A stretch of DNA of 64,000 bases, from the NCBI RefSeq assembly GCF_017377715.1, contig NZ_JAFVMF010000014.1, positions 1 to 64,000 of the forward strand, given 5' to 3'. Source of the stretch: Acetobacter sacchari. GTDB taxonomy: Bacteria > Pseudomonadota > Alphaproteobacteria > Acetobacterales > Acetobacteraceae. Numbering within the stretch: the stretch's first letter is position 1; each line of letters starts with the position of its first letter. The position numbers and the translations under genes are program-made. Positions 53,231 through 62,815 of this stretch are shown here, piece after piece. Under the pieces are notes generated by a model. The model saw only the letters and a program-made list of their open reading frames with translations. It did no database searches and was not told the origin of the DNA.

Positions 53231-55084
53231 TCAGGACACGCGGGGCAAGCGGATGACGAACCGGGCTCCCAGTACGCGGCCATCAGACGCGACGCGGTTA
53301 TCGGCATGGATTGTCCCGCGCAGCGCCTGGATGATCTGACGGCTAATCGACAGCCCCAACCCGGAATGCTGGCCGAAATTCTCGGTTTGGGGGCGCTCCG
53401 AGTAGAACCGGTCGAAAATCGAATCGAGCTTCGCCTGCGGGATGCCGGGACCTTCGTCCGACACGGCGATTTCCACCATCGCGCCAGCTGCATTCGCCTC
53501 AAGAAGAATATGTCCGTCGGGCGGCGAAAAGGAGACGGCGTTTCCGATCAGGTTGCGAAGGACCTGCACCAGCCGATCCTCGACGGCGAGCGCGCGCAGG
53601 GGCCGCGTCGGATCGTCGTCCACCACGGAGACGTCGATCTCCGGCTGCCCCGGCTTGCGGGTCGACTGATTGATTTCCGCCAGCAACGACAGCAGCGGCG
53701 CCACCGCGATCGGAGACGGCTGAACGCGCGACATTTCGGCGTCCAGCCGACTGGCGTCCGAAATGTCGGTGATCAACCTGTCGAGTCGACGCACGTCGTC
53801 CCCGATAATGGTCAACAGACGGCGGCGGCGCTCTGCGTCTTCGACGCGACCGAGCGTCTCGATCGCCGAGCGGATTGAGGTCAGTGGGTTTTTGATCTCG
53901 TGCGACACGTCCGCCGCGAACCGCTCGATCGCGTCCATTCGCGCCCATAACGCTTGCGCGCTGTCCTGCAGGGCCCGTCCCACGTCTCCAATCTCATCGC
54001 CGCGACTCAGCAGCCACCCCGGCACAGCGCCAGCGCGGCCGGAGCTTTCTCGCATCACGTGCGCAGACGCCGCCAGCCGCAGCAACGGACGCGCGATGGT
54101 CAGGGAGAGATACCAGGACAACAACACCATGATCGCCATCGCCAGCAGGAACAACGACAGGATCGACGAGCGTATTTCGAACAGCGACGTGTCGACCGCC
54201 TCGCCCGTGCGGGTAAGCTGAATCACGCCAACGGTCTGGCCCTCATGCATCACCGGTTCTGCGACGGTTACCACCAGAGTACGGTTGGCGGTGCGCCTGA
54301 TATAAGGCGGCGTCTCCACCTCATCATGCGCGCTGTCGGCGCCGGGGCGACTTCCAGATTTTCCAGCGGCACGATCTTCGGTCAGCGGGCCGTCGTCGGC
54401 TTCTCCGATCACTGAATTTATCAACCGTTCCAGCAAACTGCGATGCAGGGGCGGCGCGTCCTGCTCGTCAGGCGGTAAGGGCGGACTGCCTGGCGCCCGG
54501 TGGGCCAGCTTTTCCTGTCGGCTGTCGGCCACAAGCCGTCCGTCCGGCGCGTAGATACGCGCCTCGGCGCTGGGGCTGGGCTCCGTCAGGCGCAACAGCA
54601 ACGGCCGGACCAGAGACGGTTCGAGGAGGTAGGTTTCGCCAAGCGGCGCAGCACCGTCCTCGTCGCGCCCGCCACGACCGCGGGAACGCGGCGCACGCGT
54701 GACGGCGCTCTCGCCGAGCGCGCCGGCGTAGATGCGCGCCTGCTCTCGGAGCGCCTGCACCTCGCCCGTAAGCAGACTGTTGCGGAACTCATTCAGGAAC
54801 AGCAGCGTCAGGCCAAAGACGACCAGCGGCAGCATGTTCGCGAACAGTATCCGCCGCATCAGGGGGGACACGAGGCGACGCTCGGACGCCTCCAGCGCTT
54901 CGGCCGCGCGCCGGTCCGACCGCCGACGCGTTATCGAGCGCGAGGAGAACTGTTTACGCAGCAGATTCGTCAGGGCGCGAAGCGGCCCGGTGAAAGAGGA
55001 AGACCGCGCCGACGATCGGACCGGCGCGCCCAGTTCGACCCTCTCCGGACCGGCGCCGTCGCCGCCCGGGCGCGACGCGTCCAT
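53231..55084 (-). CDS. chvG: Sensor histidine kinase ChvG
   Basis: 617 residues. A cytoplasmic N-terminus of about 80 residues, first membrane helix (ILFANMLPLVVFGLTLLFL), a periplasmic domain with an Arg/Gly/Asp-rich insert, and a second helix (ILSLFLLAMAIMVLLSWYLS) lead to HAMP. The H box SHEIKNPLTSIRS has His395. The ATPase domain has NLIGNAVSFSPP, DEGPGIP and SGLGLSIS. ChvG/ExoS senses acid or envelope stress in alphaproteobacteria. It lies three bases after chvI, a single operon. Confidence 0.93.
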   Translation of the reverse strand: MDASRPGGDGAGPERVELGAPVRSSARSSSFTGPLRALTNLLRKQFSSRSITRRRSDRRAAEALEASERRLVSPLMRRILFANMLPLVVFGLTLLFLNEFRNSLLTGEVQALREQARIYAGALGESAVTRAPRSRGRGGRDEDGAAPLGETYLLEPSLVRPLLLRLTEPSPSAEARIYAPDGRLVADSRQEKLAHRAPGSPPLPPDEQDAPPLHRSLLERLINSVIGEADDGPLTEDRAAGKSGSRPGADSAHDEVETPPYIRRTANRTLVVTVAEPVMHEGQTVGVIQLTRTGEAVDTSLFEIRSSILSLFLLAMAIMVLLSWYLSLTIARPLLRLAASAHVMRESSGRAGAVPGWLLSRGDEIGDVGRALQDSAQALWARMDAIERFAADVSHEIKNPLTSIRSAIETLGRVEDAERRRRLLTIIGDDVRRLDRLITDISDASRLDAEMSRVQPSPIAVAPLLSLLAEINQSTRKPGQPEIDVSVVDDDPTRPLRALAVEDRLVQVLRNLIGNAVSFSPPDGHILLEANAAGAMVEIAVSDEGPGIPQAKLDSIFDRFYSERPQTENFGQHSGLGLSISRQIIQALRGTIHADNRVASDGRVLGARFVIRLPRVS

Positions 55085-55087
55085 GCC

Positions 55088-55801
55088 TCAGTCTTCCTTG
55101 TAACGGTAGCCGATGCCGTAAAGCGTCTCGATCTGGTTGAAATCCTCGTCAACCTGTCGGAATTTCTTGCGTAGACGCTTGATGTGGCTGTCGATGGTGC
55201 GGTCATCGACGTAGATATTGTCGCCATAGGCGGCGTCGATCAGCTGGTCACGGGACTTTACCAGACCCGTCCGGGCGGCCAGCGCCTTGACCAGCAGGAA
55301 CTCCGTCACCGTGAGAGGTATTTCGGCGCCGCGCCATTGGCAGCGATGGCGCAGCTCATCAAGCGTCAGGCTGCCGCGCACGAGCGTGCTGCCTGCGCTC
55401 TCTCCGGCCGCTTCAGCGCGGTTGACCTCCTTGCGCCGCAGCAACGCGCGGATACGCTCGATCAGCAGACGTTGGGAAAACGGCTTGGTGATGTAGTCGT
55501 CCGCGCCCAGCCTGAGGCCCATCAGCTGATCGACTTCCTCGTCCTTCGAAGAGAGGAAGATCACCGGCAGATTGGAACGCGCGCGCAGACGCTGCAGAAG
55601 TTCCATGCCATCCATACGCGGCATCTTGATGTCGAGCACGGCGAGATCGACCGGCCGCGCCGCCATTCCCTGCAACGCCTGTTCCCCGTCGGTGTAGGTG
55701 CGGACCTGGTATCCTTCCGCCTCCAGAGTCATCTGCACGGAGGCGAGAATGTTCCTGTCGTCGTCCACCAGCGCGATCGTCTGCTTCGTCGTCTCCGTCA
55801 C
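55088..55801 (-). CDS. chvI: Response regulator ChvI
   Basis: 237 residues. The receiver (about 8-125) begins [22 protein letters not shown], the ChvI-type opening, with Asp57 in [13 protein letters not shown] and Lys106 in [10 protein letters not shown]. The winged-helix C-terminus ends [13 protein letters not shown]. Paired with ChvG, it controls envelope, exopolysaccharide and acid-response genes in relatives. Divergent from grpE. Confidence 0.95.
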   Translation of the reverse strand: MTETTKQTIALVDDDRNILASVQMTLEAEGYQVRTYTDGEQALQGMAARPVDLAVLDIKMPRMDGMELLQRLRARSNLPVIFLSSKDEEVDQLMGLRLGADDYITKPFSQRLLIERIRALLRRKEVNRAEAAGESAGSTLVRGSLTLDELRHRCQWRGAEIPLTVTEFLLVKALAARTGLVKSRDQLIDAAYGDNIYVDDRTIDSHIKRLRKKFRQVDEDFNQIETLYGIGYRYKED

Positions 55802-55996
55802 GTATCCTCATCTCCCGGCCGCAAACCGCGCGGCCAATCCTCCGCTATTGGGGGCGACCATAACCGCACGCGGACGCATGGACCATGGGGGGCCTCGTTA
55901 CTAAGAAGCAACCTTGGAGCACGCCCGAGAGCGCCGCGCACGACGGCATCGCAGTGGAGCGCCGCGAATTCGTCACGTTTTCGTAGCTTCACGCGC

Positions 55997-56025
55997 CTTG
56001 CCGAGCGCGGTGAGGATGCCTAATT
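55997..56025 (+). promoter_or_regulatory. Candidate heat-shock (sigma-32) promoter of grpE
   Basis: CTTG at 55997, an 18-base spacer and CCTAATT at 56019 match the alphaproteobacterial CTTG-N17/18-CYTATNT form in all but one defined position. The -10 ends only eight bases before the grpE ATG, so the transcript might be nearly leaderless; alternatively the match is chance. Confidence 0.35.
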
Positions 56026-56033
56026 CTTGCACC

Positions 56034-56660
56034 ATGACCAACACAGCAGACACCTTCGGGGTCGGCTCTCCGGCCGAGCAGGCGGAATCCGACCGCACAG
56101 ACCATGATCAGCTCCACGAAGCCACCGAGACGGGCGATGAGGTGATGAACGCCGCCGCCGCCCGCATCAAGGCGCTCGAGGCCGAAGTAGCGGAGGCCCA
56201 TGACAAGTGGCTCCGCTCCGAGGCTGAAATGCAGAACCTCCGCGCCCGCGCGAAGCGGGAAGTGGACGACGCCCGGCAGTACGCGGTGCAGAAATTCGCC
56301 CGCGACGTCGTCGAGGCGGCGGAGAACCTGCGGCGCGGGCTTGCAAGCCTGCCTCCGGCCACGGAAGGCGAAGACGGCATCCTTGCCAAGATGCGCGAAG
56401 GCATCGAGAGCACGGAGCGGTCCTTCATCTCCATCCTCGAACGCCATGGCGTGGTCGGTCACGACGCCGCTGGCAAGCCGTTCGACGCCAATCTGCATCA
56501 GGCGATGGCCGAGCAGCCGAGCGCCGAGCATGAGCCCGGCACGGTGATTCAGGCCTGGACCCCGGCGTGGACGCTCCATGGACGGCTGCTCAAGCCCGCC
56601 ATGGTCGTCGTCGCGAAAGGCGACGAAGCCGCTCCGGCGACGCCGGAAGCCGGGCAGTAA
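56034..56660 (+). CDS. grpE: Nucleotide exchange factor GrpE
   Basis: 208 residues from the ATG at 56034 (56016 is the next choice). A long N-terminal coiled coil (RIKALEAEVAEAHDKWLRSEAEMQ) and the core with RREVDDARQY-type helix lead to the beta-wing domain with FDANLHQAMAEQPS and TPAWTLHGRLLKPAMVVV. GrpE exchanges ADP for ATP on DnaK. It lies ahead of dnaK on the same strand with a 203-base gap. Confidence 0.95.
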   Translation: MTNTADTFGVGSPAEQAESDRTDHDQLHEATETGDEVMNAAAARIKALEAEVAEAHDKWLRSEAEMQNLRARAKREVDDARQYAVQKFARDVVEAAENLRRGLASLPPATEGEDGILAKMREGIESTERSFISILERHGVVGHDAAGKPFDANLHQAMAEQPSAEHEPGTVIQAWTPAWTLHGRLLKPAMVVVAKGDEAAPATPEAGQ

Positions 56661-56728
56661 TCACCCACGGTGGAAGCGGCTGGAGGCGGCGTGCGGCGAT
56701 TTTCGACAGGTTTTCCGTCGGCGTCGCC

Positions 56729-56757
56729 CTTGCAAGGCCCCTCAACCGATCTTACAT
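56729..56757 (+). promoter_or_regulatory. Candidate heat-shock (sigma-32) promoter of dnaK
   Basis: CTTG at 56729-56732, an 18-base spacer, then CTTACAT at 56751-56757, matches the alphaproteobacterial heat-shock form CTTG-N17/18-CYTATNT in six of seven -10 positions. It is 107 bases upstream of the dnaK start, which is a normal leader length. Confidence 0.5.
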
Positions 56758-56863
56758 CGCAATAGCTTGAACGGTCCGCCGCATTACGGACGGGCCACAG
56801 CAATCATAAGGGCGACATCCGGTGCTTCGGGCCGGAGGACGCCGCTGAGAGGAGATTGAGTTC

Positions 56864-58765
56864 ATGAGCAAAGTTATCGGTATCGACCTCGGCACGACCA
56901 ATTCCTGCGTCGCGATCCGCGAGGGCAACGAGAACCGGGTTATCGAGAACAGCGAAGGCGCGCGCACGACGCCGTCGATGGTCGCCTTCACCGAAGGCGG
57001 GGAAATGCTGGTCGGACAGGCCGCCAAGCGTCAGGCCGTCACCAACCCAACCAACACGCTGTACGCCGTGAAGCGCCTGATCGGCCGTCGTTTCGACGAC
57101 GCCACCGTCCAGAAGGACAAGGGGCTGGTCCCCTATTCCATCGTCAAGGGCGACAACGGCGACGCATGGGTCGAAGGGCGCGGCAAGGGCTACGCCCCGT
57201 CGCAGATTTCCGCCTTCATTCTCGGCAAGATGAAAGAAACCGCCGAAGCGTATCTCGGCGAGAAAGTCACGCAGGCGGTCATCACCGTTCCGGCTTACTT
57301 CAACGACGCCCAGCGTCAGGCCACGAAGGACGCGGGCAAGATCGCGGGCCTCGAAGTCCTGCGCATCATCAACGAGCCCACGGCGGCTGCGTTGGCCTAT
57401 GGCCTTGAGAAGAAGAGCGGCGGCACCGTAGCGGTCTACGATCTGGGCGGCGGCACGTTCGACGTCTCGGTTCTGGAAATCTCCGACGGCGTGATCGAGG
57501 TGAAGTCGACCAACGGCGACACGTTCCTGGGCGGCGAAGACTTCGACAACCGGATCATTTCGTTCCTGGCCGATGAATTCAAGCGCGATCAGGGCATCGA
57601 CCTGCGTTCCGACAAGCTGGCTCTGCAGCGCCTGAAGGAAGCGGCGGAGAAGGCGAAGATCGAGCTGTCTTCCTCCAAGGAGACCGAGATCAACCTGCCG
57701 TTCATCACGGCGGACGCATCCGGCCCGAAGCACCTTGTCGTCAAGCTGAGCCGCGCCAAGCTGGAGAGCCTCGTCGACGATCTGATCGTCCGCACGATGG
57801 AGCCCTGCAAGGCGGCGCTCAAGGACGCAGGCGTCTCGGCTTCGCAGATCGACGAAGTGATTCTGGTCGGCGGCATGACCCGCATGCCGAAGGTGATCGA
57901 GGCGGTTAAGGAGTTCTTCGGCAAGGACCCGGCCCGCAACGTGAACCCTGACGAAGTCGTCGCCATCGGCGCGGCAGTTCAGGGCGCGGTGCTGAAAGGC
58001 GACGTCAAGGACGTCCTGCTGCTCGACGTCACTCCCCTGTCTCTGGGCATCGAGACGCTGGGCGGCGTGTTCACACGCCTGATCGACCGCAACACGACGA
58101 TCCCGACGAAGAAGAGCCAGACCTTCTCGACGGCTGAAGACAACCAGAACGCCGTGACCATCAAGGTCTTCCAGGGCGAGCGTGAGATGGCGGTCGACAA
58201 CAAGCTGCTGGGCAACTTCGACCTGCAGGGCATCGCCCCGGCGCCGCGCGGCGTGCCGCAGATCGAGGTCACGTTCGACATCGACGCGAACGGCATCGTG
58301 TCCGTCTCGGCCAAGGACAAGGCAACGGGCAAGGAGCAACAGATCAAGATCCAGGCCTCTGGCGGTCTGTCGGAAGCCGACATCGACAAGATGGTCAAGG
58401 ACGCCGAAGCCAACGCCTCGGCCGACAAGGCCAAACGCGAGCGGGTCGAGGCGCGTAACAACGCCGAAGGTCTGATCAATCAGGTCGAGAAGTCCCTCTC
58501 CGAAGCTGGCGACAAGGTTCCCGCCGCCGACCGCGCCGATGCGGAGAGCGCCGTGGCCGCCGTGAAGTCGGCTCTGGAAGGCTCGGACGACGAGGCCCTG
58601 AAGTCCGCTACCGAGCGTCTGACCCAGACCGCCATGAAGATCGGCGAGGCTGTCTACAAGGCGGAGCAGGCCGAAACGCAGGGCGCCCCCGGCGGCGCGG
58701 CCCCGCATGCCGACGACAAGGTCGTCGACGCGGACTTCGAGGACGTCAGCGACAAGAAGTCCTGA
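56864..58765 (+). CDS. dnaK: Chaperone DnaK (Hsp70)
   Basis: 633 residues. The ATPase domain begins [15 protein letters not shown] and has the phosphate loops [16 protein letters not shown] and [14 protein letters not shown]; the linker [16 protein letters not shown] joins the substrate domain. The lid ends in a C-terminal tail with [14 protein letters not shown], close to the usual EEVD-like end. It folds nascent and stressed proteins with DnaJ and GrpE. Followed by a strong terminator, so it can be transcribed apart from dnaJ. Confidence 0.98.
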   Translation: MSKVIGIDLGTTNSCVAIREGNENRVIENSEGARTTPSMVAFTEGGEMLVGQAAKRQAVTNPTNTLYAVKRLIGRRFDDATVQKDKGLVPYSIVKGDNGDAWVEGRGKGYAPSQISAFILGKMKETAEAYLGEKVTQAVITVPAYFNDAQRQATKDAGKIAGLEVLRIINEPTAAALAYGLEKKSGGTVAVYDLGGGTFDVSVLEISDGVIEVKSTNGDTFLGGEDFDNRIISFLADEFKRDQGIDLRSDKLALQRLKEAAEKAKIELSSSKETEINLPFITADASGPKHLVVKLSRAKLESLVDDLIVRTMEPCKAALKDAGVSASQIDEVILVGGMTRMPKVIEAVKEFFGKDPARNVNPDEVVAIGAAVQGAVLKGDVKDVLLLDVTPLSLGIETLGGVFTRLIDRNTTIPTKKSQTFSTAEDNQNAVTIKVFQGEREMAVDNKLLGNFDLQGIAPAPRGVPQIEVTFDIDANGIVSVSAKDKATGKEQQIKIQASGGLSEADIDKMVKDAEANASADKAKRERVEARNNAEGLINQVEKSLSEAGDKVPAADRADAESAVAAVKSALEGSDDEALKSATERLTQTAMKIGEAVYKAEQAETQGAPGGAAPHADDKVVDADFEDVSDKKS

Positions 58766-58843
58766 GCGGGTTCGTCTTGATATCGACCGGGTTTCGGCCC
58801 GGTCGGCCGCCCCAGCCGACGTTCTCCGACGGCATGGTTCAAG

Positions 58844-58878
58844 GCGTCCGCTCCGGTCGGGGCGGACGCTTCTTTTTT
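58844..58878 (+). terminator. Intrinsic terminator between dnaK and dnaJ
   Basis: Perfect 8-base stem GCGTCCGC / GCGGACGC with a 10-base loop, followed by TTCTTTTTT. It should stop most dnaK transcription before dnaJ, whose own start has a GAGG site upstream. Confidence 0.9.
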
Positions 58879-58939
58879 ATCCCGTTCAATCCCTCGCCGC
58901 CGTATCGAGCCGGAAGAGGGAGGACCCCACGAGGATCCT

Positions 58940-60079
58940 ATGGCCACTAAACTGGATTATTACGCCGTTCTGGAAGTCACCCGAGAGGCGTCCGGGGACG
59001 AGCTGAAGAAAGCGTACCGGCGACTGGCCATGAAATACCACCCGGACCGCAACCCCGGGGACGCATCGGCCGAAAACCGCTTCAAGGAAATCAGCGAAGC
59101 CTACGACATCCTGAAAGACGACCAGAAGCGTTCGGCCTACGACCGCTATGGCCACGCTGCGTTTGAAGGCGGCGGGGGCGGGTTCGACTTCAACGGCGGC
59201 GGTGGATTCGGCGCGGGCGGCCTAGGCGACATCTTCGAGCAGATGTTCGGTGACATGATGGGTGGCGGACGTCGCGCCAAGCGTGCTGGCGCGGACATCC
59301 AGACTCAGGTCGAGATCAGCCTCGCCGAAGCGTTCGCTGGCGTGAAAAAGACCGTCACCGTCACGACCCGCGTGGTCTGCGAGGCCTGCGAGGGCACCGG
59401 GTCGAAGGACCGCGAAGCGGGTGTCGACACGTGCCCGAGCTGCCACGGCGCGGGCAAGGTTCGCGCTCAGCAGGGTTTCTTCGTTGTCGAGCGCCCCTGC
59501 CCGACCTGCCATGGCGCCGGGCGCGTCGTGAAAGACCCCTGCGTTTCCTGCCATGGCGCCGGAACGGTGCAGCGCGCCCGCACGCTTGACGTCGCTATTC
59601 CAGCTGGCGTCGAGGACGGCACCCGCATCCGTATGACAGGAGAGGGCGAGTCCGGCGGCAAGGGCGTCGCGCCCGGCGACCTATATGTTCATATCAGCGT
59701 AGCCCAGCACGAACTTTTCCAGCGTGACGGCTCAAATATTTATTGCCGCGTGCCGTTGCGCATGGCGCAGGCGGCGCTGGGCTCGGACATAGAGGTCCCG
59801 GTGATCGACGGTGGTCGCGCCAACGTGAAAATTCCGGCGGGAACGCAAAATGGCGAGCATTTTCGTCTACGCGGCAAGGGATTTTCGGTGCTTCGCTCGT
59901 CGTCACGCGGCGACATGTATATTCAGGTGTCGGTGGAAACGCCGCAAAATCTCACCAAACGCCAACGTGAACTACTTGAGGAGTTCGAGACCGAGGCGGG
60001 CGAACATGCGAAGGGTAGCCCCGAGCATGCAGGTTTCTTCAGTCGCGTGAAAGATTTTTTCGACGGAACGAAGGGCTGA
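58940..60079 (+). CDS. dnaJ: Chaperone DnaJ (Hsp40)
   Basis: 379 residues. The J domain (1-70) has the HPD motif in [11 protein letters not shown] Gly/Phe-rich linker follows ([18 protein letters not shown]), then four zinc-binding repeats of the CxxCxGxG type ([32 protein letters not shown]). The C-terminal substrate-binding domains follow. It stimulates DnaK ATPase activity and presents clients. Length and motif order are normal. Confidence 0.97.
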   Translation: MATKLDYYAVLEVTREASGDELKKAYRRLAMKYHPDRNPGDASAENRFKEISEAYDILKDDQKRSAYDRYGHAAFEGGGGGFDFNGGGGFGAGGLGDIFEQMFGDMMGGGRRAKRAGADIQTQVEISLAEAFAGVKKTVTVTTRVVCEACEGTGSKDREAGVDTCPSCHGAGKVRAQQGFFVVERPCPTCHGAGRVVKDPCVSCHGAGTVQRARTLDVAIPAGVEDGTRIRMTGEGESGGKGVAPGDLYVHISVAQHELFQRDGSNIYCRVPLRMAQAALGSDIEVPVIDGGRANVKIPAGTQNGEHFRLRGKGFSVLRSSSRGDMYIQVSVETPQNLTKRQRELLEEFETEAGEHAKGSPEHAGFFSRVKDFFDGTKG

Positions 60080-60086
60080 ATCATAG

Positions 60087-60141
60087 GGGCTGGAGCACAT
60101 TTCGGGCGCTCCAGCCCGTATACGGCTGCAATATGCAGCCG
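60087..60141 (+). terminator. Tandem hairpins after dnaJ
   Basis: The first stem, GGGCTGGAGC / GCTCCAGCCC (60087-60096 with 60108-60117), is ten perfect pairs. The second, CGGCTGCA-ata-TGCAGCCG (60123-60141), is eight perfect pairs with a three-base loop. Neither has a long T run (only CTTT after the second). They may act together in both directions, because treA ends on the other strand at 60256. Confidence 0.55.
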
Positions 60142-60255
60142 ATCTTTCAACGAAAGCCAAAAAACTTCTGATCACGGCATTCGCCAAGCAATCAACTGAA
60201 TCGCGAAAGCGTCGCTACAGATTCAGCTTCAAGCGTCATCCAGGGCAAAAGCCGG

Positions 60256-62535
60256 TCACGGGTCGGAGGGCGGCCCGTTGCCCAACCTTTCTCGCGCTTC
60301 ATGACTGGGCGGAATTCCTGCGACCGGATGCATTTCGGCATGCGCCGGATCTTTCGGCGTCCCCACGTTCTCGAGCGTCGGTTTCGCCTCTGTCTTGATC
60401 GACGGCGTCTCGGTCGCCACGCCGCCAGACGTTTCAGCCGCTTTCGACATCTGGTCCGACAGCGGATTTCTGTCGAGAACCTGCCGCGCATTCCGGGGGT
60501 AGCGGTTCATCAGGCCCAGCAACGTCCCGTTAGTCCACCCAAAGCCGATCTGCATCGGATACTCGCCACCGCCCGCGCCCCCAGTAGGACTGATCTCGGG
60601 AGCCATCACGTCGTATTTCTCCAGAAGGACGCCGCTTTTTTCATAAGTTCCGATCACGCGCGCCATCCAGCGGCGGGCGATGTCCTCCGCAAGCGCCTCT
60701 TCTCCGTATTGATTAAGCCCCTTTACCGCCATCCATTGCAGCGGCGCCCAACCGTTCGGAGAGTCCCATTGCTGGCCGCTGGTGATATCCGTCGCGACGA
60801 GGCCGCCAACCTTCAGCAGTTTCGTCCGTAATGTGTGGGCCACGGCGTGAGCCTGCTCGTCAGTCGCCAGATGCAGAAACAACGGCATAGCGGTCGCAGC
60901 TGAAAGAACCTCGGTCCGCTTCCCTTGCTTCCAGTCATAGTCGTAGAAAGCTTCGCGCTCCGGATCCCACAGATATTTCCTGATCGCAGCGACGCGCGCC
61001 TTGGCGTCAGCGCCGTAACGGATGGCCTTTCCCTGATCGCCCGCAAGTTCGTAGGCGTGGGCCAGCGTCTGCGCGAGATGCGCCACGGTGCAGTTCATCT
61101 CGATGGTCACTAGATCCGTGGTGTGGATCGTGGACAGCGTGTGGTGATCGGCGAGCCAGCGGGCAGAATAATCCCAGCCGGTTTCAGCGCCTGCGCGAAG
61201 ATCTCGCCACACTTCGTGCGATGGACGAGACGTAGACGCAGCCGTGGCGATGTCTTCGGGGTAACTCTCGTCGCGCGGGGTGTCGAGATCGTCCCACGGC
61301 CTCACCATCAACGTGCCGTCAGGCAGGCGAACCGCATGCCGCCAGGCGTGGCCGGGCTCCAACGTAGAAGCTCCGTCTGTCCAGTAATCGTATTCGCGCT
61401 GCAGCTCAGGCAGAAAACGCGTGTAAACGACCTGCCCATCGTGGCCTGCCAGCAGATCCAGCATGATGGCGAAGAAAGCCGGCTGCGACCGGCTGAGATA
61501 ATAGGTTCGGCTGCCGTTCGGGATGTGGCCGTAACGATCAATCAACGAGGCCAGATCTTCAAGGGTCGAGCGCATCAGATCGATCCGGCCGTCCTCGTAC
61601 AGGCCGATCATCGTGAAGTAGCTGTCCCAGTAATAGATTTCGCTGAAACGCCCCCCCGGCACCACGTATTTCTTCGGCAGCGGCAGTTGGGACGACCACG
61701 GAACCTGCCGATCCGGCTCGCGGGTCAGAACGTCCCACATGCCGGAGATGTAATCCCGCACGTTTTCGCCCGGCGTACGCTGATAAGCCGCCGAGGTGAA
61801 CTCCGGCGTCGTGAAATAGGTCGCGACGAAGGTCTTCAGATCGAAACCCGGCTCATCCCTCTGCTCACGCCATGCTGTCAAAATCTCCGAAGGCGGATGG
61901 TTTGGATAAGCGTCTGCGGCGGCCTTGGCGTCGGTGAAAATCCGGGCCTGACCGATCGCGGCGAACAGCCCGTCCAGCGCGATGGACGGCGGACGCAAAT
62001 CCTGCTGCGCATCGACATGCGTCGTCGATTGCGGAGCGGGGATGATTGTCGGATGTATCAGCAGGACTTCGTCATCCTGAGTGGAAGGCGGCTGATTTCG
62101 ACTTGAGGGAACTCCGCGAGACGAAAAGTGCGGATACGCGGAGGCAGGACCGTCTCCGGTTGCGCTGTCTTTCTCACGGGTTTGCTCCATGGGCGGCTCA
62201 ACCTCGGGGGCAGTAAATGTTGTCGGGTTATTTCCCGGCGTCAGCCTGCCGGAAGCATCGTTACCATTTGACGAACGGGGCGTTCCGTTCGGAGCGACCT
62301 GTGTTTGAGAAGGGCCTGCGGACGGCGTGGCGGATACGTCGGCGCGAGAGGCGTTCCGGGCGTCGCCAGAGTCGTCTGTCGGCGCGGCGTTCGCGTATAC
62401 CGATCCCAAGGTGGCGTCCAGCGCAAAAACGCCCCCGGCCAGCAGGCACGCCTGCAGGGTTGCGCGTAGCGCAATGCGGGCGGGGGATACGCATGTTTGT
62501 GAGGGAGCTGAACGTCCGAAGAGTCTGACTGTCAA
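60256..62535 (-). CDS. treA: Periplasmic alpha,alpha-trehalase (GH37) with disordered extensions
   Basis: 759 residues, TTG start with AAGGAG five bases upstream. After a signal region (RATLQACLLAGGVFALDATL) there is a Ser/Thr/Pro-rich, probably disordered segment of about 135 residues. The GH37 catalytic domain follows with PGGRFSEIYYWDSYFTMIGL, GAETGWDYSARW (catalytic Asp), QWDSPNGWAPLQWMAV and GGGEYPMQIGFGWTNG (catalytic Glu). A further 80-residue Lys/Pro-rich tail ends the chain. Trehalase cuts trehalose to two glucose units. Family members usually have about 540 residues. Confidence 0.93.
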   Translation of the reverse strand: MTVRLFGRSAPSQTCVSPARIALRATLQACLLAGGVFALDATLGSVYANAAPTDDSGDARNASRADVSATPSAGPSQTQVAPNGTPRSSNGNDASGRLTPGNNPTTFTAPEVEPPMEQTREKDSATGDGPASAYPHFSSRGVPSSRNQPPSTQDDEVLLIHPTIIPAPQSTTHVDAQQDLRPPSIALDGLFAAIGQARIFTDAKAAADAYPNHPPSEILTAWREQRDEPGFDLKTFVATYFTTPEFTSAAYQRTPGENVRDYISGMWDVLTREPDRQVPWSSQLPLPKKYVVPGGRFSEIYYWDSYFTMIGLYEDGRIDLMRSTLEDLASLIDRYGHIPNGSRTYYLSRSQPAFFAIMLDLLAGHDGQVVYTRFLPELQREYDYWTDGASTLEPGHAWRHAVRLPDGTLMVRPWDDLDTPRDESYPEDIATAASTSRPSHEVWRDLRAGAETGWDYSARWLADHHTLSTIHTTDLVTIEMNCTVAHLAQTLAHAYELAGDQGKAIRYGADAKARVAAIRKYLWDPEREAFYDYDWKQGKRTEVLSAATAMPLFLHLATDEQAHAVAHTLRTKLLKVGGLVATDITSGQQWDSPNGWAPLQWMAVKGLNQYGEEALAEDIARRWMARVIGTYEKSGVLLEKYDVMAPEISPTGGAGGGEYPMQIGFGWTNGTLLGLMNRYPRNARQVLDRNPLSDQMSKAAETSGGVATETPSIKTEAKPTLENVGTPKDPAHAEMHPVAGIPPSHEARERLGNGPPSDP

Positions 62536-62815
62536 AAGGACTCCTTATTCCGCCAGCCCGAACGAGAACCGAATCTTGCATGGCGAGATCTCGCCGCTCA
62601 TATGCATGTTACGAAACAATGAGCCGATGATCGTAGAGTTGCATCCAGCGAGCGCCGAAAAGCCGCCGCCGGGTTCGCTTGCGCGTCTAGGAGGCGCTTT
62701 CCGCGGCAGGTCTTCCGGGATCGGCGAAAGCGGCTATGATTTGCGTTCGCCCCCCAGCCTCGGACGTCCGACGTGACGTATCGCGGCGTCGGCCAGCAGT
62801 TCGGGAGTCTCGCCT

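Noticed and set aside
56804..58708. 634-residue open frame antisense to dnaK
   Set aside because: It is the mirror of a conserved GC-rich gene, with no family match or ribosome binding site. Long antisense frames are expected in such codon usage.
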